A DNA stretch of 64,000 bases from Lacrimispora sp. BS-2 (GTDB taxonomy: Bacteria; Bacillota; Clostridia; Lachnospirales; Lachnospiraceae), in the NCBI RefSeq assembly GCF_040207125.1, contig NZ_CP157940.1:2356001-2420000 (forward strand), read 5' to 3'. How positions within the stretch are numbered: position 1 is the stretch's first letter; each line of letters starts with the position of its first letter. Of this stretch, positions 36,088 to 43,386 are shown one piece after another. The position numbers and the translations under genes were made by a program. The notes beneath the pieces are model-generated. The model saw only the letters and a program-made list of their open reading frames with translations. It had not been told where the DNA came from and did not search any database.

Positions 36088-36112
36088 CACTGAAACGTTT
36101 AAGTAGTCAGTG
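36088..36112. promoter_or_regulatory. LacI-type operator of the alpha-glucan operon
   Basis: TGAAACGTTTAA (36091-36102) contains the 8-base palindrome AAACGTTT typical of LacI-family sites. A wider repeat, CACTGA (36088-36093) and TCAGTG (36107-36112), flanks it. It lies 20-40 bases after the predicted transcription start, where a repressor could act as a roadblock. Confidence 0.65.
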
Positions 36113-36136
36113 CAAAATTATTGATATTGTATAGTA

Positions 36137-36166
36137 ATTATATACTGTATTTTCTTTTTTTGTCAA
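36137..36166 (-). promoter_or_regulatory. Promoter of the alpha-glucan operon
   Basis: Minus-strand TTGACA (36161-36166), 18 bases, TATAAT (36137-36142). It drives ten genes ending at the terminator at 18,415-18,449. Confidence 0.82.
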
Positions 36167-36229
36167 TATGTTTTAATAAAAATATCTTTATTTGTATGGG
36201 AGTTTTATGCATAAAGATGATAGTCAAAA

Positions 36230-36263
36230 GAAACCCCGTTTTTGCAGGTTAAAAATGGGGTTT
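36230..36263 (-). terminator. Terminator upstream of the glucan promoter
   Basis: GAAACCCC-x-TTTTT and AAAAA-x-GGGGTTTC form a stem of about 14 bp with a 7-base loop, with U-rich flanks on both strands. It closes the minus-strand transcription unit coming from 37 kb and overlaps the stop of the 60-residue frame. Confidence 0.7.
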
Positions 36264-36431
36264 CTTTGATGTCAAAAATTGAAATATTTCCAGGTCCTCT
36301 GTCTGATGCATTTCTCTGTAATTTATTTTTAAACCGGATAGTTCTTCATCCTTATAATTATAGGATGGACGTCTGGAATAACCTCCTTCAAGCCCCTCCA
36401 TCTCATCATGGCTCCAGGCGATACATTTCAT
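36249..36431 (-). CDS. 60-residue hypothetical protein, doubtful
   Basis: A frame starting at ATG 36429-36431, directly after the TAA of a 27-codon frame, and ending in the terminator hairpin at 36249. The product is polar (MKCIAWSHDEMEGLEGGYSR and on), with no motif I know. It has no ribosome site and could only be translated by coupling. It may be a decayed gene end. Confidence 0.3.
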   Translation of the reverse strand: MKCIAWSHDEMEGLEGGYSRRPSYNYKDEELSGLKINYREMHQTEDLEIFQFLTSKKPHF

Positions 36432-36515
36432 TTATTTAACATGATCGATCTCAGCAATTTTAAGGATCAGATCCTTGTCCATGATTCCTACCTGTTGAAT
36501 GTTATAAACAATCAT
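36432..36515 (-). CDS. 27-residue small ORF, doubtful
   Basis: MIVYNIQQVGIMDKDLILKI and seven more residues, from the ATG at 36515 (weak AGGA site) to TAA at 36432, directly abutting the next frame. It resembles the middle of a larger protein rather than a peptide with a known function. It follows the YcxB-like gene by 9 bases. Confidence 0.25.
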   Translation of the reverse strand: MIVYNIQQVGIMDKDLILKIAEIDHVK

Positions 36516-36524
36516 CTTGTCCTG

Positions 36525-37046
36525 TCACTTCTCACTTGATATTTTGATTTTCGGACACTTTTCCCGAATCCACACCTTAAGTTCCTGTTTCTGTCCGTCA
36601 GTCAACTGATCTTTAAACACGGGAAGAAACTGCTTTCTTTTAGTCAGCAGGAAAAAATAATCTTTTGTTTCAGCCAAGCGCACAAAATTGGAATAAGCAA
36701 TCTCGATCTGTCCTCCAGTCAAATGGTTGATCACATATAATCCAGTGAGAGTAAAAAATGTTGTATACTCTTGTTCTCCATTGGGTGATACTTCTCGCAT
36801 TTTCTCAAAATTCATATTAGTAATGCGGTACACCACCCATAGCTCCACCAAGGGAAGAACAAACAGTATAACGCTCATGGCTGCTATTAATCGACTTTTT
36901 AATACAATTCCCACTAAAGCAATGAGCACTGCAAATATATAACTGCCAATTAACCTGCGCCTGGGTGTACTGCTGTAAATCATAATTTTCATTACTTGCT
37001 CCAACATGTCCCGGTTTATTATTCCGGTCGTTTCAAAAGATTTCAT
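36525..37046 (-). CDS. YcxB-like membrane protein, copy A
   Basis: 173 residues with two adjacent membrane helices (about 31-50 and 53-72) and a C-terminal beta-rich domain, LTGGQIEIAYSNFVRLAETK then YFFLLTKRKQFLPVFKDQLT, as in the YcxB family (PF14317-like). The function of the family is unknown; members are often found near secreted-toxin loci. The start follows GGAGGAGG. A second, divergent copy precedes it, so the pair probably arose by duplication. Confidence 0.72.
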   Translation of the reverse strand: MKSFETTGIINRDMLEQVMKIMIYSSTPRRRLIGSYIFAVLIALVGIVLKSRLIAAMSVILFVLPLVELWVVYRITNMNFEKMREVSPNGEQEYTTFFTLTGLYVINHLTGGQIEIAYSNFVRLAETKDYFFLLTKRKQFLPVFKDQLTDGQKQELKVWIREKCPKIKISSEK

Positions 37047-37127
37047 CTTTTCCTCCTCCTGGGAATTTCTTATACAGTATATGCTAAGTTTCTTATGCTT
37101 AATTACTGCCTCAATCCATACACTCTT

Positions 37128-37649
37128 TTAGGATTGTTCCAGAATATATGAATTGCAAAATTCCCTGAATTCATCTACTGTTCCAACAATAAATCCATTT
37201 TTATGTATTCTTAAAACCATATCCTCATTAATAAATAGAAAAAAGTAATTCCGATCTTCTGCCATTTTTATAATTTCAGAATAGGAATATTTATGCGTAG
37301 AATTGGCTGCCTCATGGATAATACTATCTGAAAAAGTAATCTTGTTTATCCACAAATTGCTGTTTAATGATTTTAAAATAAGATTATATTGCTGTTTAAT
37401 GATTTTGTTAGGAAGAAAAAACAGTCTGTTCAATGCAATTATTAAAAACACTGATCCAAACAACACACAAAAAAATTCATGTAATAGAAGTCCAAGCATA
37501 ATTATTATAATACTACAGGAAGCCATGGTAGTGCGCAAAAAAATACCTTTCTTTCGATTATAAATCGCGCTTTTACCGATAGGCTGGTTTGCCCATTCTT
37601 GACACATTTCAAATGTCACATTATATTGATTGATAAATTGGGTTTCCAT
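37128..37649 (-). CDS. YcxB-like membrane protein, copy B
   Basis: Also 173 residues, with two membrane helices (about 37-75) and the C-terminal YSEIIKMAEDRNYFFLFINED segment that aligns with copy A. Overall similarity is low but length and layout agree. The gene is more AT-rich than the neighbouring sugar operon, which suggests accessory DNA. A possible immunity-type role next to the DUF4280 remnant is speculation. Confidence 0.7.
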   Translation of the reverse strand: METQFINQYNVTFEMCQEWANQPIGKSAIYNRKKGIFLRTTMASCSIIIIMLGLLLHEFFCVLFGSVFLIIALNRLFFLPNKIIKQQYNLILKSLNSNLWINKITFSDSIIHEAANSTHKYSYSEIIKMAEDRNYFFLFINEDMVLRIHKNGFIVGTVDEFREFCNSYILEQS

Positions 37650-37871
37650 TTTTAGTCCTCCAAAGCTTTTTATTGTTCTGTTAAATTCCTGGTATAGCTT
37701 TGAATTTATCAGCTTTAAGTCAAGTAAAGTTCATTGGGTTTTAAATGCACCTTTTTTGAGACACCTTCTTAATGATAAAAAAACGCCATAATATCTTTTG
37801 GCCTGCATTGGCAAAGAGCCAGACAATATGCTTTAGGAATAGAAAAATATCTCCTTTATTAATTCCAAGCA

Positions 37872-38609
37872 TTACCATTTATCAACTTTTAGCTTATCTT
37901 GAATTTTGTCGAGTTCAATATAACACTTTGATTCGTCATTAAAAATATTAAGTAAATATAGCCGATTGTTTTGCAAATAAAAAGTAGGTTTATAAATCCA
38001 GTTATCTTCATTAAATGGATCAGAACACATGCGTAGCTTTTCTAAAACATCAGCATAGTTTTCGTCACTCAAATGCGGATAATCAACGTTGTACTCTCCT
38101 GAATTCCAATCAAATTCTACTTTCGAAATTCCTTCTGTCAAAATCATCTTGGCAAATTCTTCATCAACTTCAATTAAATCATCTAAGTATGCTATATCAC
38201 CTGTTTTCATATTTATTGTATTACAAATATACATATTCTCTGTACGTCTTCCTGTAAAAGTATATACTATTTGAGAAGAGAAAAACCTATTTGTAGATAA
38301 AGTTATATCTAAATATGTCAAATCAGGGTATTTAAATTTTTCAGGTAGCCATCTAACAAAAACATCGGATAATGTAGCATTTATTTTCGTGCCTAACTCA
38401 ATATCACCAATGTTACTTATTGAAGGTAGCAACATATATTTCTCTGTATTATCTGAATAATTGCCTCTAAATTCAACTCTGTAACCAGGAATTACATTTT
38501 CGCTAATATACATTTTTTTTGTGCTAAAAAAAGTAATAGTATTTGTAAATACAAGGCTCGATACTAATAAAAATATTTTCGTTTTTTTATTTAAAAGCAT
38601 TGATAGCAT
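37872..38609 (-). CDS. Membrane-anchored DUF4163/RsiV-like protein
   Basis: About 245 residues from the ATG at 38609 (AAGGA site), with other in-frame starts at 38633 and 38600. One N-terminal helix (about 11-28) is followed by an extracellular domain whose core (LTYLDITLSTNRFFSSQIVY then NMKTGDIAYLDDLIEVDEEF) resembles the DUF4163/DUF3298 domain of RsiV and PdaC. It overlaps the end of the DUF4280 gene. Related domains occur in the partial gene at the right edge of the window. The role is unknown; immunity or an accessory surface protein is possible. Confidence 0.5.
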   Translation of the reverse strand: MLSMLLNKKTKIFLLVSSLVFTNTITFFSTKKMYISENVIPGYRVEFRGNYSDNTEKYMLLPSISNIGDIELGTKINATLSDVFVRWLPEKFKYPDLTYLDITLSTNRFFSSQIVYTFTGRRTENMYICNTINMKTGDIAYLDDLIEVDEEFAKMILTEGISKVEFDWNSGEYNVDYPHLSDENYADVLEKLRMCSDPFNEDNWIYKPTFYLQNNRLYLLNIFNDESKCYIELDKIQDKLKVDKW

Positions 38610-38909
38610 TATTGTAAGCATCCTTTTTTGCAAAAAAATTCATTACGGTATCTGTAAAAGTATTTGGGCAATCTTTTTCTACATCCATTTGTATCTTTTG
38701 AGCCTCTGCTGCAGTGTCCGGATTTTCCATGCTGTAACAGCCTCCAAAGCAAATGATATTTTCAGGTTTACAGTCATCAACCGTCATCAGTGCCCTGTTC
38801 TTTAGAAAAACTCCGTGGCCTTTTTCAGTACAATTCTGCTTTTTCTCATACCACAGTTACACGTAGTCCATGCTCCATGAACGACATAAGTATCTTTTAA
38901 ATCTGCCAT
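38587..38909 (-). pseudogene. PAAR-like DUF4280 protein with a frameshift
   Basis: The N-terminal part starts at ATG 38907-38909 behind GGGGGAA and reads MADLKDTYVVHGAWTTCNCG and on, then stops early. The next frame (38587-38787 and upstream) continues with VFLKNRALMTVDDCKPENII and FGGCYSMENP. Restoring one G in the GG run at 38818-38820 joins them into KKGHGVFLKN, giving a protein of about 107 residues with the usual DUF4280 order. Such PAAR-like proteins cap or accompany secreted toxins. The break is either a real mutation or a sequencing error. Confidence 0.72.
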
Positions 38910-39298
38910 TTGTATTCCCCCTATCTCTTAAGATATTTTTATTATAATAAAAACATCTCTTAAATCAAGTGCATATGTAAAACTAACGGTTTATATGTAA
39001 GTTTTAGCAGTGGAAAACCTATTTTGAAGGATTATACATATTAAAGCATTTGTTTATAACTTGTAAAAATGAAAAGAACCATTTTCTATGACCATGAACT
39101 CAGAAGACTTTCCACACCAAAGACAAAACTAAAGAAAATTGTATTTTAATTCTATACGAAACATCAGCCATACAAAGATCAAAAACAATTGTGCTTAAAA
39201 GCATCATTGTTTCCTAGTATTAACTTTAATTTCATTATTAACCTGTACATAGACTGATATGAAGCTCCCCTTACCATCTGCTATTTCCGCTATTTCTG
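38910..39298. other. Non-coding AT-rich stretch
   Basis: About 390 bases. The motif ATCTCTTAA appears twice (near 38,925 and 38,952) around an AT-rich inverted repeat (TTTTTATTATAATAAAAA), which could be the promoter/operator of the DUF4280 gene. Nothing else is recognised. Confidence 0.4.
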
Positions 39299-39508
39299 CT
39301 ATTTTTCTTCTTCCCAATTATCCAGAATCTGCTGAATTTTTTCTCCGCATCGTTTTCCTTTACAGCTGCCATTGCCAGTGTTCGTCATACTCCAGACTTT
39401 CTCAACGGTGTCTGCACCTTCTGAAATTGCCTTTTTTATTGTTTGTCTGGAAACTCCTTTGCAGATACATACCTTTGTTAATTTATCAATAATTTCCTGA
39501 TTGTCCAT
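39299..39508 (-). CDS. BFD-like [2Fe-2S]-binding protein
   Basis: About 69 residues from the ATG at 39508 (AAAGGAAAA upstream); a longer frame to 39613 runs into transposon DNA. Four cysteines occur as CIC near residue 13 and GSCKGKRC near residues 48-53, with GVSRQTIKKAISEGADTVE between. This matches bacterioferritin-associated ferredoxin-like domains, though the first pair is CxC as in that family. It probably carries electrons to an unknown partner. It stands alone beside an IS110 remnant. Confidence 0.72.
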   Translation of the reverse strand: MDNQEIIDKLTKVCICKGVSRQTIKKAISEGADTVEKVWSMTNTGNGSCKGKRCGEKIQQILDNWEEEK

Positions 39509-39602
39509 AGACAGAATTTTCCTTTCTACTACAATATTTATGGTTATGGTACACAACAAACCAGCCGTGTCCGTTTCCAACTTGTTGCTTAAGCTATTAG
39601 AA

Positions 39603-40145
39603 TAAGTGTGCAATGGTCAGACGGATCCTTTCTTGGACCTCGCGTCCGTGATTAAGACTGCCAACCAGCCTCTCATTCGCAGCATTCGTTTTATGCAGGT
39701 TGAACTGCTGTCCTAGCACGTTCGTATCACACCACAGTAGATAGAACAGGCAATGAGTAAAAACTGGTATTCCATTGCTACTATATTTCTCAAGGAGTGA
39801 TACTCAAATGAACCCAGTAGGTATTGATGTTTCCAAAGGTAAAAGCATGGTCACAGTTCTCCGTCCATTCGGAGAGATTGTTTCCAGTCCTTTTGTTGTC
39901 CAACACACTTCTGACGGCATTGATAAACTGGTTTCCCTGCTAAAAACACTTGAAGGGGATACCAGGATCGTCATGGAGCATACTGGAAGATACTACGAGC
40001 CGATGGCACACTGGCTCTCCAATTCCGGGCTTTTTGTCAGTGCAATCAATCCTAAACTCATCAAAGACTTCGGCAGTATAGTCATATGGACGAATTACGC
40101 AATCAGTTAAAAACAATGAACCGGCAGTTTGGTTTCTACTGCTAT
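39603..40145 (+). mobile_element. IS110-family element remnant
   Basis: A non-coding left part (about 39,603-39,807) precedes the first 97 codons of an IS110-type transposase. After NPKLIKDFG the family sequence stops, and a few codons later a fragment MDELRNQLKTMNRQ, resembling the later coiled part of the same transposase, appears in another frame. This suggests an internal deletion. In the IS110 family the long non-coding end encodes a bridge RNA, so this stretch may be its relic. The boundaries are approximate. Confidence 0.6.
39808..40110 (+). pseudogene. Truncated IS110 transposase
   Basis: About 100 residues. The RuvC-like DEDD domain begins MNPVGIDVSKGKSMVTVLRP, with the first catalytic Asp in DVSK and the Glu in MEHTGRYYEP. 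The conserved NPKLIKDFG is followed by an unrelated tail and a stop, so the remaining catalytic Asp residues and the C-terminal Tnp_2 domain are missing. A GGAG site precedes the ATG. It cannot be active. Confidence 0.8.
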
Positions 40146-40152
40146 TTTTAAT

Positions 40153-41289
40153 TTATCCCTCTAATGGGAATATCTCTGACAAACATGTATCCTCACATTT
40201 CTTTGAAACCTTACCAGTAAAAGGGTCTATGTAATCTGATGATTCATATACATCCTGTATTGTGATTTTAATGGAAGATGTCATAACCGGATGGTCAAAT
40301 TTAATCATATCTGAATATCCTGTATAAGAAGGATCATTGCCATTCAGTGAATACGTATTCTGGGATCCATCGGAAAATTCCACTAAAATGGAACGAACCT
40401 GGGCATTAACACGCAGTGTTTTTTCTGTTTTCGTATATCCATTCTTCAAGCATAAACCATATACCAGCTTTTCTTCCGGGGCACTGATCTTTATCCACTC
40501 CCCAACTCCAAAACCATTAACACCTTCGATCCATGCCGTCTGCTCATTCTGGTCCAGTGCCTGATCCGGCCCATAAGTGTTGCCCGCCTGAGAGGCACAA
40601 ACAGAAGAGGCCTCAGCAGTCTGGAAAGAATGCTGAGTAAATGTCTTGATCGGAGCTGCATTCTGTAATATATACGCCTCAGGGCTGCTGTTGTCTATTA
40701 TAAAATTAGCCTGGAACCGTTTTATATCAGTGTAGCCAACAAATCTGCTGTCATTTTCACATGCAGCAAATCCATATACTACCGCCTGTTTTCCAGTGAC
40801 TGTCATGTAGTCATCCCATTTAACCTGAATGTTAGGGGAAACTGCATAAAAATAATTATTTAACTGGTCAGACATCGATGGACTGCTATTATCTGCCAAA
40901 AAAACTTCCCTGGGTAATGTAGATTCGCTTTCTTGCTCTTGAACTATTTTCTTCCCCAAATTACTTTCCAGAGTCTCTGCAGTGGTTTCATTGTCCACTT
41001 CTTCTATTTCTGGTTCCGTCTCCTTTTTGGAGGTTTTTAATTCTTTTTCAACACTTTTTACTCCTATAGGAAAAATCCCTGCTTTTATGAGTACAAATCC
41101 GCTACCTGTTAAAACAGCTGCAAATACAATTAACGCAACTGTCAGGCCAAGCGCTCCTGAACTTTTTTTCTTTTTCTCTGTTCTTTTCGGTTGCGGAGTT
41201 ATTGATTGCTGCTCCTGTAGATTTGCCCCACATTTTTTGCAAAAATTTCCACCTTGATTTTCTGCTCCACATTTTTTACATGTAGCCAT
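40153..41289 (-). CDS. Zinc-ribbon membrane protein with an NADase-type glycan-binding (discoidin-like) domain
   Basis: About 378 residues from the ATG at 41289 (GGGGAG site). A zinc ribbon at the N-terminus has CKKCG...CKKCG (residues 4-22). It is followed by a lysine-rich stretch, one membrane helix (about 47-70), an acidic linker and an extracellular beta-sandwich (about 220-378) with ASQAGNTYGPDQALDQNEQT then AWIEGVNGFGVGEWIKI, the pattern of NADase-type glycan-binding domains. It is the last gene of the secretion cluster and could tether something to the cell surface. The role is inferred. Confidence 0.7.
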   Translation of the reverse strand: MATCKKCGAENQGGNFCKKCGANLQEQQSITPQPKRTEKKKKSSGALGLTVALIVFAAVLTGSGFVLIKAGIFPIGVKSVEKELKTSKKETEPEIEEVDNETTAETLESNLGKKIVQEQESESTLPREVFLADNSSPSMSDQLNNYFYAVSPNIQVKWDDYMTVTGKQAVVYGFAACENDSRFVGYTDIKRFQANFIIDNSSPEAYILQNAAPIKTFTQHSFQTAEASSVCASQAGNTYGPDQALDQNEQTAWIEGVNGFGVGEWIKISAPEEKLVYGLCLKNGYTKTEKTLRVNAQVRSILVEFSDGSQNTYSLNGNDPSYTGYSDMIKFDHPVMTSSIKITIQDVYESSDYIDPFTGKVSKKCEDTCLSEIFPLEG

Positions 41290-41306
41290 CTTTTGTTTTC
41301 TCCCCT

Positions 41307-42062
41307 TTATTGTGTTTTTTGAAAATGCTGATAATCTTTGGAAGACTTCCAGTTTCCTCCCCATTCAAAGCCATGTTCCATAAATAATTTATAACATAAG
41401 TCTTCTTTATCTATTTTGTATTCAAATTCTTTATTACGGTCAGCATAATCTGTTGCATTATCTGGTTCGCATATCTTCTGCCCATTCACGGTGCGGATAT
41501 AAGGATTATACAAAGGGTTTATGTCAATCGCTCTGCCCATGGCATGTTTCGATAAGTTCTTAGAACCAGAAACCACCCGGAAATTAAAGCAGGAAGTATT
41601 ATTATCTTCCATAGATAACTTATCATCCGCATTATAATCGTCTATCAGGTACATCTTGCCGATTGGATAGTCTGCTTTATATAGTTCTTTAAATATCTCA
41701 ATCAAATCCTGAGCTATGGCTCTATTAGATACCAGTTCCCCCACGCAGCTATCACCATCTGGACTTTTATATAAAACCCTGATATATCTAAGGTCTTCTT
41801 TGGGCACTGTGCAGTTGTCTTGATAGGATTTTCCTTGCATTCTCTCCATTACTGCATCAGAAATCTCTTCACTGTAAAATAAGTCATCTATATTCAGCTT
41901 AGCAAGCTCATCAACAGTCAATTTTGTTCCCGCGGGCATTGAAGAACAATCTGTCATTATACTTTCTACTGTATTTTGGCTTTTATTTATCACCTGAAAT
42001 CCATTGTTTCCAAACAAACTCATAAAAATCACCACACTAACAACCAGTCCTGCCCTTAACAT
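41307..42062 (-). CDS. M15-family D-alanyl-D-alanine carboxypeptidase-like peptidase
   Basis: 251 residues with an N-terminal signal or anchor helix. The zinc site is seen in SKHAMGRAIDINP (His and Asp) and in the C-terminal DYQHF (His), with the family tryptophan in GFEWGG. M15 peptidases cut D-Ala-D-Ala or peptide crosslinks in peptidoglycan. In this operon it may open the wall locally for the secretion apparatus. It lies 17 bases upstream of the zinc-ribbon gene and has a GAGGATA site. Confidence 0.85.
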   Translation of the reverse strand: MLRAGLVVSVVIFMSLFGNNGFQVINKSQNTVESIMTDCSSMPAGTKLTVDELAKLNIDDLFYSEEISDAVMERMQGKSYQDNCTVPKEDLRYIRVLYKSPDGDSCVGELVSNRAIAQDLIEIFKELYKADYPIGKMYLIDDYNADDKLSMEDNNTSCFNFRVVSGSKNLSKHAMGRAIDINPLYNPYIRTVNGQKICEPDNATDYADRNKEFEYKIDKEDLCYKLFMEHGFEWGGNWKSSKDYQHFQKTQ

Positions 42063-42121
42063 ATCTTTATCCTCTCATTCTTAGGCTGCATTAATATTGC
42101 AATTAGAGCACTTTTTTTATT

Positions 42122-43384
42122 CTAATCTATCCAAATATAGCTATGGCCGCAGGCCTGTTCTTCATAAAACCAAACTTCATTATTACTATCTAATTCGGCT
42201 TCATAAACCATCTTTTCACCATCTTCTGTATTTGCAGAAAATGGTTGCGGAAGGCCATCCTTAAATTCATGAACAACCATAGTATTGATACTTCCATAGG
42301 TATAGGTTGTCACTGTATGCCCCTGTGCTTTTCCAGCCACCATATTTAACAGCGTGTTTTCGAATGATTCACGGTTCAACTTGCTGTCTTCCGGATAGGT
42401 TGTACGTCTATGATACGTTTCCTCCAATAAACCTTCAAAAACTCCATCCACACAGGTCCCTTTGTAGTAATAATCATTTAAACTGGTTCCTGAATATTCT
42501 TTTCCATTTCTTGTGGAAGTTATTTTTCCTGAGCCACCTCTCCATGCAATACACTCACCTGTCCATTTTCCATCTTTGACAGTTCCCATAATGGCTCCGT
42601 CTTCGCCGAATACAGGCTGGATTGCCAGGCAGATGCCTCCCTCAGGCGCATTATAATCACCAAAGAGCAGTGTTCCATATTTCCTTCTGTATTCTATCTT
42701 CTCTGCATCAAATAAAATCTGCTTCGCACTTTCAATATCTCCGTTTTTATAAAACTCAAAGCAATCCTTTAATGCCTTAACTATTTCCTCTTCTTCTCTT
42801 CCCTCTAATAACTGCAGAACATCATCTATATGTGCATTTTCTTCCGGTACAGAACATGACCACAAAATCCAGCGAAGATAGTCGGTATTTTCTAAATCAT
42901 TACGATAAAGGTCATATACCATTTCATAAGCTTTTTTATAATCTGTCACTTTTTTCAAATTATCAACGAAGCGGCTTCCTGACAAGCTTTCTGCATTCGC
43001 CGTATTGTTTTTTAACACTCTATAGTAAACTTCTGCAGCACTATTGTAATCTTCTAACCTGCTATAAGTCTCTCCGAGATAGCGGAGGATACTTTCTGTA
43101 TCCGGATATGCTTCTTCTGCTTTTAAAAGAGTTTCTTTAGCCGCTTCATAGTCTTCCATGGCCAGTTCTGCCCTTGCCTTTCCTATGTAAACAACACGAT
43201 CTGCTTGAGCATCTTCTAACTGGCTGTCAAAGAACTTAACAGCATCTTCCCATTTTCCTGCATCCAAAAGTTTAAATCCCTCATAATAATCCTGCTGGGG
43301 CATCACATATATAACTTTTGAAGAAGAACAGCCAACAAAGAAAACAGCAGTTATCAAAAGTACAGTCCCTAATATCTTTTTCAT
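42122..43384 (-). CDS. TPR/MORN lipoprotein A
   Basis: 420 residues. The lipobox is FFVGC (Cys19). Tetratricopeptide repeats fill about 30-230 (EGFKLLDAGKWEDAVKFFDS). A C-terminal half (about 245-420) has MORN-like repeats (GTVKDGKWTGECIAWRGGSG). It is anchored to the outer face of the membrane. Two other genes of this window (43,387 and 61,394) share the lipobox-TPR-MORN order, which points to a scaffold family of this secretion locus. It follows the next lipoprotein by 2 bases. Confidence 0.7.
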   Translation of the reverse strand: MKKILGTVLLITAVFFVGCSSSKVIYVMPQQDYYEGFKLLDAGKWEDAVKFFDSQLEDAQADRVVYIGKARAELAMEDYEAAKETLLKAEEAYPDTESILRYLGETYSRLEDYNSAAEVYYRVLKNNTANAESLSGSRFVDNLKKVTDYKKAYEMVYDLYRNDLENTDYLRWILWSCSVPEENAHIDDVLQLLEGREEEEIVKALKDCFEFYKNGDIESAKQILFDAEKIEYRRKYGTLLFGDYNAPEGGICLAIQPVFGEDGAIMGTVKDGKWTGECIAWRGGSGKITSTRNGKEYSGTSLNDYYYKGTCVDGVFEGLLEETYHRRTTYPEDSKLNRESFENTLLNMVAGKAQGHTVTTYTYGSINTMVVHEFKDGLPQPFSANTEDGEKMVYEAELDSNNEVWFYEEQACGHSYIWID

Positions 43385-43386
43385 CT

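Noticed and set aside
35503..36093. A 196-codon plus-strand frame opposite the first glucan-operon gene
   Set aside because: It is long by chance in a GC-rich gene, has no ribosome site, and is full of atypical residues; the minus-strand gene has strong motifs.
36088..36112. A CcpA catabolite-repression (cre) site
   Set aside because: The sequence has the central CG but is one base too short for the cre pattern; it fits a generic LacI-family operator better.
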